From: Bacteroidales bacterium
Lineage (GTDB): Bacteria; Planctomycetota; Planctomycetia; Gemmatales; Gemmataceae
Assembly: GCA_026931725.1 (NCBI GenBank)
Contig: JAIXLE010000218.1
Location: 1-64,000, forward strand
DNA: 64,000 bases
Direction of reading: 5' to 3'
Shown here: one piece after another, positions 53,287 to 62,939 of the stretch
How positions within the stretch are numbered: position 1 is the first letter of the stretch
How the letters are laid out: each line of letters starts with the position of its first letter
Program-made: the position numbers and the translations under genes
Notes under the pieces: model-generated
The model's input: the letters and a program-made list of their open reading frames with translations, nothing else
Told to the model about the DNA's origin: nothing
Database searches by the model: none

Positions 53287-56121
53287 ATGTTTGACTTGTT
53301 CGTCAATCCGTGGTCCCTGATAGCTGGCTTGGTGCTGGTGTCTGTGCCGGTCATCATCCACCTCATCAACCGGATGCGTTATAAGCGTATTCGCTGGGCG
53401 GCGATGGAGTTTCTCCTCAAAGCGCAGAAGCGCATGCGCCGCAAAATGATCCTGGAGCAACTGCTGTTGTTGCTCTTGCGGATGCTCCTTGTCGCGCTGA
53501 TGGGGTTGCTCGTTGGCCGCTTCATGGGTTGCAACGATTCTCTGCTGGGCACCGATAAACGCAGTACCTCCCACATCGTCATCATCGACGACACACCCAG
53601 CATGACGGATGGGTTCCGCTCGGAAAGTGGAGCCACGAGCCACGCGTTTGAACAAGCGAAAAAAGTCCTGGTTGAACAGATCGTTCCGGCCGCGGCTCAG
53701 GCGACGACCCCGCAATCTCTGGAATTGACCGTACTGTCCGATCTGAAAACGACCCGATCATTTGAGCGGCTCAACCCGACCACGAATGAAGAGATTCGGA
53801 GCTATCTCGGCGCGTTTCAAGCGAATCCGATTCGCGTGAGCCCCGTAGCCGGGTTGCGACGGGCACAGGAACTCATTGCAACGCAAGGGGCACGCGATGT
53901 GGGCCGAGTCGTTCACTTTTTGAGCGATTTCCGGGCAGTCGATTGGTCCGAGGATGGAGAAGCGATCAAGCAGGCCGTCGCGGAATTGACGGCAGAAGGG
54001 GTGCAGGTGCATTTCGTCGATGTGGCTCATCCGTTCCGCAAGGATGAAAAACGGGCACCGTTGCACAACGACAACGTCGGTATCCTCGAACTGCGCCCCG
54101 CGAAACTGACCGTGGCCCGGTACGAACCGTTAGAATTCGTGCTGCGAGTCAAGAATTTTGGTGCCCAGGAACTCAAAGATGTTCGATTCGCCATCAAGGT
54201 CAACGGCGACGAAAACAAGGGCCGCTCCGTGATTATCCCCACGCTCAGTGGGAATGCTGAGCAAACGGCCCGCTTTGAGTTGACGTTCGATCAAGTCGGT
54301 ACGGAGGAAGCCCCGCTGGATCGTTTCAGTCTGGTATCCGCGACACTGGAAACGGGCGAGAACGGCGGAATCGGTGCGGACAATGTGCGTCATGCGGTGG
54401 TGGAAGTCCGCGAGCGTCTGCCGATCCTGATTGTCGAAGGACGACCTGCATTACGCGATCAGAAAGATGGCGATGCGTTCTATCTCAAACGGATTTTTAC
54501 GAACGTCCTCGGTGGCTTCTCCTGGGTCGATGGGACACCGCGGGATTTGGAACAACTCGATTTGACGAATTTCTCGTTCATCCTGTTGGTGAATGTGCCC
54601 GGCCTCTCGGAAACCGCGGTGCAGAACCTCGAACGCTACGTCCGCGATGGGGGTGGAACTGGGTTCTTCCTGGGGCCGGATGTCAACCCGCGTGACTACA
54701 CGAAACTGCTGTACCGCAATGGAGAAGGGGTGTTCCCTGTTCCCTTGCCGGATCAACCCAGCCCGGAACTCTCGGCCGAGGAACTGTTGGCCCGCAAGTT
54801 CCGCATCCTCGAAAAGAAACTCGTGTTACGTGACCCGGATGTCCGCAAGCATCCGGCACTGAACACACTCTACACGGATGAACGCGGCAATCTGTCCGTG
54901 AAAGACGCGGAACAATTTGAGAAATACTTCGGCTTCGTGGCCATCAAACGCTACTGGCCGGTGCAGCGGTTGGGGAAATGGCGAGATGATCCCACTATCA
55001 CCGAACTGTATTGTCTGCCGAACGATCAGCCGATGTCGGCTTATGAAGCGGAGATTCGTCGTATCACGGATGGCTTGCCGGTGGAAGATCCTGAGTTTAG
55101 TCGGGCAAAGGAAGTCTTGACGCAACTCCGGGATCAACTGCGGCGAACGGCGTTGTCTTCTGAACCGCTGTCCACGCTGGCGGATCAACTCGATCGCCTG
55201 CTGGCCGATCAACGCAATGAAGGCGATGCGGCTGAAGCGTTACTCCGCGAAGTATGGTCCCATGCGAAAATGGCTGATCTCCGCACGGAAGCGACCCGAC
55301 TCCGCGATCGCGTGAAGTTTGGCAACCCGCTTTACCTCGCCAAGGAGTTTGGCCGGGGCCGCGTGACCGCTTTTCTGAGTACAGCCGGGGAAACCTGGAC
55401 CGACTGGCCCTCCGAACCGCCGGGCAATGCCTCGTATAGCCCGGTGATTTCCGCGATGGGCAACTACCTTTCCGGTGGTGGAGCGGATGAAAACCGCTCG
55501 GTCGGTGATACGCTCACCTGGTCTTTCGATCCCACGCAATACACGGCGACAGTAGGGCGAACTTTCCTCACGCATGTTCCGGCAAAGAATGGCGGGCGAG
55601 GCACGGACCCGAACCCCGCGCCGCGTGTCGATCTCAAAGAGCAAACGATGGTTGCCCAGGGCGGGAAACTCCAACTCGTGTTCGGGGAGACAACCCAACC
55701 CGGCGCGTATCTGTTCCGGCTCACGGCCTTGCGCGCATCACCGGCAGGTGGTCAGTCGAGCGAAATCCCCGAGTATCGCGCTGCGGTGTTCAACACCGAC
55801 ACCGTGCGGGAAGGCGACCTTCGGCGTGTCAGTCGAGATGACGTGCAGTTGTTGGCCCCCGGAGCGCAGTTGCATTCACCCGAAGAGACAGATTGGCTTG
55901 AAAAATTGAAGAATAAAAAGACAGATTGGTCTGAAACAGGATGGATTTTCCTGCTTCTGTTCCTGGTCTTGCTAGCGGAACAGGCGTTGGCCGTGCGGTT
56001 CAGTCATCATTCCCGCGCCAGCGATGTGGATGCAGCGGCTCCATCCGCGGCAGCGGTGATGCACCGTCTTTCTCGCACCGCGATGGTGCCTGATGCGGAA
56101 ACAGTGGCGAAATCGGTTTGA
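53287..56121 (+). CDS. BatA/aerotolerance-type membrane protein with VWA domain
   Basis: A 944-residue membrane protein. Residues 1-80 match the aerotolerance-regulator N-terminal domain: two membrane segments around VIIHLINRMRYKRIRWAAMEFLLKA. A VWA domain follows with IDDTPSM (DxTxS MIDAS variant, near residue 98). Residues 250-400 look like an immunoglobulin-like stretch, and 390-480 (RLPILIVEGRP, FSFILLVNVPGLSETAVQNLERYVRDGGG) like a glutamine-amidotransferase-like fold. The last membrane helix is near 890-905. The family pairs with MoxR. Its C-terminal part is acidic and alanine-rich. Confidence 0.9.
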   Translation: MFDLFVNPWSLIAGLVLVSVPVIIHLINRMRYKRIRWAAMEFLLKAQKRMRRKMILEQLLLLLLRMLLVALMGLLVGRFMGCNDSLLGTDKRSTSHIVIIDDTPSMTDGFRSESGATSHAFEQAKKVLVEQIVPAAAQATTPQSLELTVLSDLKTTRSFERLNPTTNEEIRSYLGAFQANPIRVSPVAGLRRAQELIATQGARDVGRVVHFLSDFRAVDWSEDGEAIKQAVAELTAEGVQVHFVDVAHPFRKDEKRAPLHNDNVGILELRPAKLTVARYEPLEFVLRVKNFGAQELKDVRFAIKVNGDENKGRSVIIPTLSGNAEQTARFELTFDQVGTEEAPLDRFSLVSATLETGENGGIGADNVRHAVVEVRERLPILIVEGRPALRDQKDGDAFYLKRIFTNVLGGFSWVDGTPRDLEQLDLTNFSFILLVNVPGLSETAVQNLERYVRDGGGTGFFLGPDVNPRDYTKLLYRNGEGVFPVPLPDQPSPELSAEELLARKFRILEKKLVLRDPDVRKHPALNTLYTDERGNLSVKDAEQFEKYFGFVAIKRYWPVQRLGKWRDDPTITELYCLPNDQPMSAYEAEIRRITDGLPVEDPEFSRAKEVLTQLRDQLRRTALSSEPLSTLADQLDRLLADQRNEGDAAEALLREVWSHAKMADLRTEATRLRDRVKFGNPLYLAKEFGRGRVTAFLSTAGETWTDWPSEPPGNASYSPVISAMGNYLSGGGADENRSVGDTLTWSFDPTQYTATVGRTFLTHVPAKNGGRGTDPNPAPRVDLKEQTMVAQGGKLQLVFGETTQPGAYLFRLTALRASPAGGQSSEIPEYRAAVFNTDTVREGDLRRVSRDDVQLLAPGAQLHSPEETDWLEKLKNKKTDWSETGWIFLLLFLVLLAEQALAVRFSHHSRASDVDAAAPSAAAVMHRLSRTAMVPDAETVAKSV

Positions 56122-56161
56122 TTCACTCACGGCGTGATTGCCGCCATTACTGAGACGGCGA

Positions 56162-59100
56162 ATGAACGAGCAAGGTGTCACACAAGAATCGGAATTCATT
56201 CTCCGCCGGTTGGGAGAAGCGTTCCCATTGAACCCAGGTACGCTTGCCGATGGCCTCTTACGGCGCATCGGTGAGGTGGCCGGGGTCGAATTGCTGGCAT
56301 TGACCGGCGTGATTCAGGTGTTGTTGGTTTTGCTGTTCGTGGCCGCCAGCCTGGGCTGTGTGGCGTGGTTGTATCGTACAGATACCCGATTCTCGCCACA
56401 TGGGGCTTTCCCTCTGGCGGTCTTACGGCTGATCGCGTTTCTGCTCGTGGGTATTGCGATCGGTTTTCCGCAGATGAGCACCGAAGCGGTGACACTGCAT
56501 CTGTTCGGTTCACAAGCCGAGATCGGCCCGGTGGAACATGCAGCTTGGCTGTTCTTCGTCAGCGGTGTCTTGTTATTCGGCCTCTGTTTTGTCGTGGGTG
56601 GCTACCTGCGGGATACGCAAACGATCCGCTGGTTTTGGGCGGTGCCGCTCGCCGGGTTGCGGGCGAGTGTGTATGTGCTGCTCGCCGGGGCGTTCTTGCT
56701 ACCTGCTGTTCAAACCTGGGAGAAGACGGAAAAGCGTTCCCGTGTGGTTGTGATTCTGGACATCTCACCGAGCGTGACCCGGATCAGCGACGATCTGAGT
56801 CGGGATTCCACGATCAAACCGAAAACGCGGATCGAGAAACTGCTCGATTATTTGATGGATGACAAGATCGACTTCCTCCAACGGATACTCGAAAAGAACC
56901 CCGTGACGGTCTATCGTTTTGGAACGCGATTGGATGAGGAATCGCAAGTTTTCTCGGCTGAGCAACCGCTGTGGTCACGGGAGGAATGGCTCTCCTGGGT
57001 GCAGTACGATTTTAAGCCGTGGATTCTGCAAGGGCTTTCGCCAGCTGGACGGGAAGCGGTCCAGGCTTCTCCGCACTGGAAACCCGATCAACCGGGTACG
57101 ACAGATTGGGCAGTGACCTGGGCCAAACTCCCAGGAGAAGAAGCGATTCCGCAGTCTCTCTCTCCGGCGGATGCGACCGTGTTGCAGGCGAATCGCGGCC
57201 GACTGGAGAAGCGGATCGATGTGGCCCGTTCCATCATCCTGGGCACCAACGTCGCGGATGCGATGATCTCGGCAATCAACCGCGAAGCCGCCAACATGGT
57301 GCAGGGGATCATCATTTTTACGGACGGCCGCAGCAACTTAGGTGGGTCAGCCTCTCTGAACGAACTGGAAGAACGCGCCGTGCGTGAGAAAATCCCGCTG
57401 TTTACCGTGGCACTCGGTCAACCGCGGGAGAACATCGGCATCCAGATCACGGATTTACAAGTCCCCGATCGAGCTGGGCCAGATGAGCAATTCAAGGTGG
57501 TTGTGGAAGCGGACGGTGTCGGCTTATCGAATCAAGAAGTGGAAGTGCAACTCGATTTGTTTTTACCTTCGCGTGATCCCAAGAAAGACCAGGCTGATCA
57601 TACCGTGGTTCAGAAACTGGTCTTCCAACCCGGCGAACCGCCACACGGTCAGGCCGAGTTCGTGATCGACCCAGAAGCGGTTCCCGAGTTATTGACCGAA
57701 GCATCCAAAAAGATCGGAAAGAATCGGCAACTCAAACAGGGGGAATGGCACCTCGTTGCCCGCATCGCCCGTGACCGGCGGGAAATCTTTTCAGAACCGT
57801 TCCACGCCAGCCCGCCGCGGGCATTGCAGGTGATTGATAAACCGATCCGCGTTTTGTTGTTCGCAGGTGGGCCTAGCCGAGAGTATCTGACGTTGTTGCC
57901 GTTGTTCGTCCGCGAGGTCGATGCCAAGCGGGCGGAACTTAGCGTCTGTCTGCAAACCGAAGGCGGCCGAGAAGGAACCGCCGTGCAGAGCGTGCCCCCA
58001 GAACGGCTACTCAACAAGTTCCCGACTCGATTGGACACTACCAACAAGGCGACGGATCGGCCCGAAGATAAGTATTACAACTTGAACGAGTATGATTTGA
58101 TTGTGGCGTTTGACCCCGATTGGTCCGAGTTGTCTGAAGATCAGATCAAGAATTTGCAATCTTGGGTGGACAATCTCGGCGGCGGGTTCGTGTTCGTGGC
58201 GGGGCCAATCTACAGCTTCCAACTGGCCCGAGCTGCCGAAGATGGCCGACTGAAACCGTTGCTGGATATTCTGCCGGTTTTGCCGGACGACATCATCCTA
58301 CTCAAGACTCGCCCTGTACCCCGGACACCACGCCGGTTGCTGCTCAAACCGAACCCCGATTTTGATGTGCTGAAACTGACCGAGGGTGCGACCGACGATC
58401 CGGCAGCGGGTTGGGAATCGTATTTCACCGGCCGTGAAAAGCTACCACCCGGTTCGGATCTGCGATCCCTGATCGCACCCAAAGAAGGAATATTTAGCTA
58501 CTATCCAGTCAAACTGACCAAGCCGGGTTCGATTACGCTCGCGGAATTTTTGGATGTGAATGATCGCGGCGACCCGGACCCGAAACCGTGGCTCGTCACG
58601 ACGCAACCCGTGCGGGGCCGTACCGCCTTCATGGGATCGGGTGAGATTTATCGACTCCGGGCCGAGGATCCCGAATACTACGAACGGTTCTGGATCAAAC
58701 TGGCACGCTACATCTCGACGAACCGAGATGTGAAAGCCTCGCGCGGGCGTGTCCTGATGGGGAAAGAGTTCATCTCCGGCGCGCCGATTCGGGTACAGGC
58801 CCGGCTATTGAACCCCAGCGGTCGGCCTTACGGTGAGAATGAACTGGACCCGAAGTTCAAGATTGTGGCTTATAACAGCATCGGCGAACCGCTCAACAAG
58901 CAGTTCGGGCCGTTCCCGCTCAAAGCCAAGAAGAGTGCCAGTGGCTTCGATGGTTACTACACCGGGCAGGTTTTGGCCGATCCGCGTCAACTCCCACCGG
59001 GTGACTTCCGCTATCAGGTGGTTGTTGATGTTCCCGATAGCCCTGGCGATACGATTTCTTCGGAATTCATCGTGCGGCGATCGGATCCCGAACTGGATGA

Positions 59101-59677
59101 GACGCGACCCGATTTTGCCTTGCTCGAAGCGATTGCCAGTCCGGTAAATGCTGTGGAATCGCGCATCAAGAATGCGGATACGGTCACGGCCTTGCGGGGT
59201 GCGGTCAACGATTCCGCTCAAGCGAAACTGGCGTTTCGACTTTCCGAACCGGAACGGTTGGGTTGGATTCCCGAGTGCTTGGAAACGAAGTTCCAAAACT
59301 CGCGCAACCGTGGCCCCGTGGAGGATCTATGGGATAAACCGCTGGCTCTCCACGGCCTGGGAATCGAGGCCTCTCTGCTGGATATGCCACTCACTCCGCG
59401 AACGGGATTCGTGGCCGCACTGATCGTGACGATCCTGGCCGGGGTGTTGGCCCTATTGGTGTTGGTGTCGATCCTGACAGGCCACAGTGAATGGGGTCGT
59501 TCGCAGATTCCTCTCGCTTCGGTTATTCTGGTGATCGGCTTGTTGGGTGTGGCTGGGATCGTGAGCAGCTATCTCTGGGAATTTGATTATCACGTTCAGA
59601 TTGGTGCGCTCCTGCTGATTGTGGTGGGCTTGCTCTCCGCTGAATGGGCGACTCGGAAACTGTTGCGGTTGGCGTGA
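56162..59677 (+). CDS. Large membrane protein with VWA and GATase-like regions
   Basis: A 1171-residue membrane protein. Four membrane segments lie in residues 45-190, then a VWA domain begins with VVVILDISPSVT (DxSxS MIDAS, near 196) and includes IIIFTDGRSNLGG. Residues about 560-700 (VLLFAGGPSREYLTLLPLFVRE, then YDLIVAFDPDWSELSEDQI) resemble a class I glutamine amidotransferase-like fold. Beta-rich regions follow and three membrane helices close the protein. Start ATG 56162 is preferred over TTG 56138. It sits directly after the BatA-like gene, 40 bases on. The role within the MoxR cluster is unknown. Confidence 0.85.
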   Translation: MNEQGVTQESEFILRRLGEAFPLNPGTLADGLLRRIGEVAGVELLALTGVIQVLLVLLFVAASLGCVAWLYRTDTRFSPHGAFPLAVLRLIAFLLVGIAIGFPQMSTEAVTLHLFGSQAEIGPVEHAAWLFFVSGVLLFGLCFVVGGYLRDTQTIRWFWAVPLAGLRASVYVLLAGAFLLPAVQTWEKTEKRSRVVVILDISPSVTRISDDLSRDSTIKPKTRIEKLLDYLMDDKIDFLQRILEKNPVTVYRFGTRLDEESQVFSAEQPLWSREEWLSWVQYDFKPWILQGLSPAGREAVQASPHWKPDQPGTTDWAVTWAKLPGEEAIPQSLSPADATVLQANRGRLEKRIDVARSIILGTNVADAMISAINREAANMVQGIIIFTDGRSNLGGSASLNELEERAVREKIPLFTVALGQPRENIGIQITDLQVPDRAGPDEQFKVVVEADGVGLSNQEVEVQLDLFLPSRDPKKDQADHTVVQKLVFQPGEPPHGQAEFVIDPEAVPELLTEASKKIGKNRQLKQGEWHLVARIARDRREIFSEPFHASPPRALQVIDKPIRVLLFAGGPSREYLTLLPLFVREVDAKRAELSVCLQTEGGREGTAVQSVPPERLLNKFPTRLDTTNKATDRPEDKYYNLNEYDLIVAFDPDWSELSEDQIKNLQSWVDNLGGGFVFVAGPIYSFQLARAAEDGRLKPLLDILPVLPDDIILLKTRPVPRTPRRLLLKPNPDFDVLKLTEGATDDPAAGWESYFTGREKLPPGSDLRSLIAPKEGIFSYYPVKLTKPGSITLAEFLDVNDRGDPDPKPWLVTTQPVRGRTAFMGSGEIYRLRAEDPEYYERFWIKLARYISTNRDVKASRGRVLMGKEFISGAPIRVQARLLNPSGRPYGENELDPKFKIVAYNSIGEPLNKQFGPFPLKAKKSASGFDGYYTGQVLADPRQLPPGDFRYQVVVDVPDSPGDTISSEFIVRRSDPELDETRPDFALLEAIASPVNAVESRIKNADTVTALRGAVNDSAQAKLAFRLSEPERLGWIPECLETKFQNSRNRGPVEDLWDKPLALHGLGIEASLLDMPLTPRTGFVAALIVTILAGVLALLVLVSILTGHSEWGRSQIPLASVILVIGLLGVAGIVSSYLWEFDYHVQIGALLLIVVGLLSAEWATRKLLRLA

Positions 59678-59723
59678 TTCTACTATCTGACATCCGATAT
59701 ACTTGAACGGGCGACGTTCTGCT

Positions 59724-62700
59724 ATGTCTACCACGGCTTCGACGCAACAATCTGATCGTCCCATTTATCATCCACTGGATCGACTCCGTGGGACGATTCG
59801 GCGATTCGTCGTGATGGATGGGTTGCTTGTCGCGGGATTGCTGGCTGTGATCGCGTTCTGGTGCGGGCTGATTCTGGATTATGGAGCCTTCCGGTTGGCT
59901 CAAATCGACTGGGTTCAAGATGCTCCGTGGGGGTTGCGGCTCATCATACTGTTGATCGGTTTGCTGATCCTCATCGGGTTGCTGGTGGCGCGGGTGGTTT
60001 TGCGGATGAACCGGGAATTCTCTTACCCTGCTTTGGCCTTGGTGCTGGAAAAGCGGTTCCCGCAGGTACTCGGTGATCGGCTGATTACGGCGGTCGAACT
60101 AGCGGATGTCCAGCAGATGTCCCAATACGGCTATTCGGAACAGATGATCCGACAAACGATCGACGAAGCCCGCGAGCGGGTTGATCAAGTGCCGATGGAA
60201 ACGGTCTTCAACTGGCATCGGTTGTGGTGGCAGGGGTTCGCCCTCGTGGGGGTAATCATCGGCGGGGTGATTGTGGCCTTTGTCGGGCACTCTGCCTATG
60301 CGCGTTCCGCTTCTCCGGGAACATTCGCTTGGCAGTTCGGCGATGTCGTGACGATCTGGGGAGAACGGAACCTCCTCTTGCTCAACACGCCCTGGCCGCG
60401 CCATGCGCATCTGGAACTGGTCGGATTCGATGGTGAAGAACTCCGTATCGGCAAAGATGCGCCCGCCCCGACCATCCGTGTCCGAGCGGTGGAATGGGTG
60501 ATTGCGGATCGTGAAACCCGTGAAGGTTGGCGACCGCTCCGATATTCCGATCTGACGATCCTGGGAATCTCATCGCATACCGCGACTGAGAATCAACCGA
60601 CAGGCGATACGCTGGTGGATGCTCTGTTCCCCAGTGCATCCACGACGGCTTGGGGTGAAGAACTCCTGCAACGGGCTCGCTCGGCCGCGATGAGTCGGAC
60701 GGTGCGAAAACTGGAGATTCCCACCAATGTCATCCTCAGCTATCGCGGTGAGAAGACCGGCGGTACCGTCAGCCTGACCCGCGATCCTTCCGGCATCTTC
60801 AGTGGTGACATCACGGATTTGAAAGAGTCGATCCGTTTTGTGGTGCGTGGTGCGGATTTTGCCACGGCTCCCCGTCGCGTGACCCTGCTGCCGCCGCCGA
60901 TGCTGCCCCAACTGACCCGTACCGAATACCAACCCGCCTACCTGTACCACCCCGCGCCGTATGTCGGCGAGGATGTGAGCGCCTTGCGGCCGGATTGGGA
61001 ACGTCTGAAGGGGCTTCGCCAAGTTTTCGCGGATCGGCCCCTGTCCTTGACGGGTGATCGGTCGGTGTTCTCTATCCCAGCTGGGAGTGGTGTTGTCCTC
61101 ACGGGTAGCGCGGACAAGCCGTTGAAAGCCGTACGTCTGCGATACAAGGCGGGTAAGCCCGAAGGGGCACCGGATGAGGAAGATGTGCCCGTTTCGGGTG
61201 ATACATTCACCATCGCATTCCAGGGGCAACGCACACCGACGCAGACATTGGAATTTGAACTCACACTGTTTGATGAGGATCAGGTCACCGCGAAGCGGGC
61301 CATCTTGATTCAAGTGGCGGAAGATCAACCACCACAAGTCGAAATGACCGTGGAAGTGTTACGCCGACAGGGGAATGTTTACCTCTGTACGCCCATGGCG
61401 CGGGTGCCGTTCATCCGCGAGAGCGTGGTCCGCGATGATAACGGTCTGAGCCAAGTCGAGTTTGAATACACCGTGACTCCCGTAGAGTCTCCGGCCGTGT
61501 TTGCTTTGCAACGGCAATCCGCGGCTGGACTTTGGGCGATGGCACCAGTGTGGCCGAACCTCGGTGTCGCCATCGGGCCGGCCGTCAGTGCGACCAGCGT
61601 GGGGCAACTGGGCTCGGGAGCGAAAAAGCAGTTCGGACGGGCCAACGTCTTGCGCTTTACCGATGAATTTGCTCGACTGCCGAAATCGACACCCGAAACC
61701 CTGGTCGCACGCCTCACCGCGACCGTGGATCGTGAACGGCCGGATGTGGTGCGACAAATCAAGTTTGAAGATCCCGACTTGGACGGTTTTGATTTTGAAC
61801 AGGTTTTGCCCAATTTGCGTAGCCGATTGGCGGGGGAGATTCAACCGCGCTACCGGGTGGAACTCAATGTCGTGGCCACGGATACCAATGTGGAGACGGG
61901 GCCGAAAACGGGCCGCAATGTCGAAATCGTGCGGTTACTCGTGATCTCGGAGCAGGATCTTCTGGCCGAAATCTCCAAGGATGAAGAATCGCAAATCGCT
62001 CGGCTCGATGAACTGATTCAAAAACTGGAAGCCGCCCGCTCAAAACTGAATCAGGTGTCCGAACGGATGGCGAATCCTGCACCGGCCCCCGACATCATCG
62101 TCTCCTCGGCTGTGCGGACACTAGACGTGCTGCAAGATGTGGGTAAGGCCCGCGATGCCACGAATGCAGTTGTTACGGAGTACACACGCATTCGCCGAGA
62201 AGCAGAAGTGAATCGGTGTAATCGTTCGGTTATCACGAAATGGGATGAAGAAGTCCTGGGGCCGCTGCCGCAAATCCTGCAAACCGAGTTCCCCACAACA
62301 GAACAGACAATCTCAGCGGTACAATCGCCACTGGCGGCAGGCCAGCGTCCAGAGACTGTCCTCATTCAAAATGCACAATCGGCCATAAGTGCCCTGATTC
62401 AACGATTGAAAGCGGTGCGAGAAAAGCTCGGCGATGTCGTGAGCATCAACAAACTCCGCGATGAACTGCGCCGGATCATCGAAGATCAAAAATCCGTCTC
62501 ACAAGCTCTCGATCGGTCCAAACGCCGTATCGTGGACAATCTGTTCAATCCGCAACTTTTACCTGTTCCACCGATTACATTGGCGAAAGGGGAGAAGAAG
62601 ACACTCACGCAGCCGGTCGATTGGAAGATTTTTGCTGATGATTCCCTGCAAGTGAAAGTGGAAGCCTCGGCCGGAAGTGATCTGAAAGTCCCAGCGGTTC

Positions 62701-62828
62701 TCAAGGTATCCGCGGATAACGATTCGTTTACCTATGACGTGACCGCAGGCCAGAAGACCGGCGAATTTACCATGACCTTGACCCCGTCCGTGGGCGCACC
62801 TCTCACGGTGAAAGTCACAGTCAAGTAA
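59724..62828 (+). CDS. DUF4175-like membrane protein
   Basis: A 1034-residue protein of unknown function. Three membrane segments lie in the first 190 residues (VVMDGLLVAGLLAVIAFWCG, LRLIILLIGLLILIGLLVA, FALVGVIIGGVIVAFVG). ALVLEKRFPQVLGDRLITAVELAD is a conserved block of DUF4175-like planctomycete proteins. The middle is beta-rich; residues 750-930 are long coiled-coil-like helices (LDELIQKLEAARSKLNQVSE). The C-terminus (about 950-1034) is a small beta domain. Start ATG 59724 is preferred over TTG 59703. It follows the VWA gene by 46 bases. Confidence 0.8.
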   Translation: MSTTASTQQSDRPIYHPLDRLRGTIRRFVVMDGLLVAGLLAVIAFWCGLILDYGAFRLAQIDWVQDAPWGLRLIILLIGLLILIGLLVARVVLRMNREFSYPALALVLEKRFPQVLGDRLITAVELADVQQMSQYGYSEQMIRQTIDEARERVDQVPMETVFNWHRLWWQGFALVGVIIGGVIVAFVGHSAYARSASPGTFAWQFGDVVTIWGERNLLLLNTPWPRHAHLELVGFDGEELRIGKDAPAPTIRVRAVEWVIADRETREGWRPLRYSDLTILGISSHTATENQPTGDTLVDALFPSASTTAWGEELLQRARSAAMSRTVRKLEIPTNVILSYRGEKTGGTVSLTRDPSGIFSGDITDLKESIRFVVRGADFATAPRRVTLLPPPMLPQLTRTEYQPAYLYHPAPYVGEDVSALRPDWERLKGLRQVFADRPLSLTGDRSVFSIPAGSGVVLTGSADKPLKAVRLRYKAGKPEGAPDEEDVPVSGDTFTIAFQGQRTPTQTLEFELTLFDEDQVTAKRAILIQVAEDQPPQVEMTVEVLRRQGNVYLCTPMARVPFIRESVVRDDNGLSQVEFEYTVTPVESPAVFALQRQSAAGLWAMAPVWPNLGVAIGPAVSATSVGQLGSGAKKQFGRANVLRFTDEFARLPKSTPETLVARLTATVDRERPDVVRQIKFEDPDLDGFDFEQVLPNLRSRLAGEIQPRYRVELNVVATDTNVETGPKTGRNVEIVRLLVISEQDLLAEISKDEESQIARLDELIQKLEAARSKLNQVSERMANPAPAPDIIVSSAVRTLDVLQDVGKARDATNAVVTEYTRIRREAEVNRCNRSVITKWDEEVLGPLPQILQTEFPTTEQTISAVQSPLAAGQRPETVLIQNAQSAISALIQRLKAVREKLGDVVSINKLRDELRRIIEDQKSVSQALDRSKRRIVDNLFNPQLLPVPPITLAKGEKKTLTQPVDWKIFADDSLQVKVEASAGSDLKVPAVLKVSADNDSFTYDVTAGQKTGEFTMTLTPSVGAPLTVKVTVK

Positions 62829-62842
62829 CAATCGCAAGACAA

Positions 62843-62918
62843 CCCGCCTTCTGTCTGTTGGAAAGCGGGAACTGATTCGTCTAAGAGGGTAACGATCGCG
62901 GAGAGTGTTTGGCTCTCC
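62843..62918 (+). terminator. Two hairpins after the DUF4175-like gene
   Basis: CCCGC..TTC (62843-62851) pairs with GAA..GCGGG (62861-62869), one mismatch. GGAGAG (62900-62905) pairs perfectly with CTCTCC (62913-62918). They lie between the stop of the DUF4175-like gene and the GGAGG of the last gene, so they may limit read-through. Confidence 0.4.
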
Positions 62919-62939
62919 CTATTCTCGGAGGGTTGCCCC

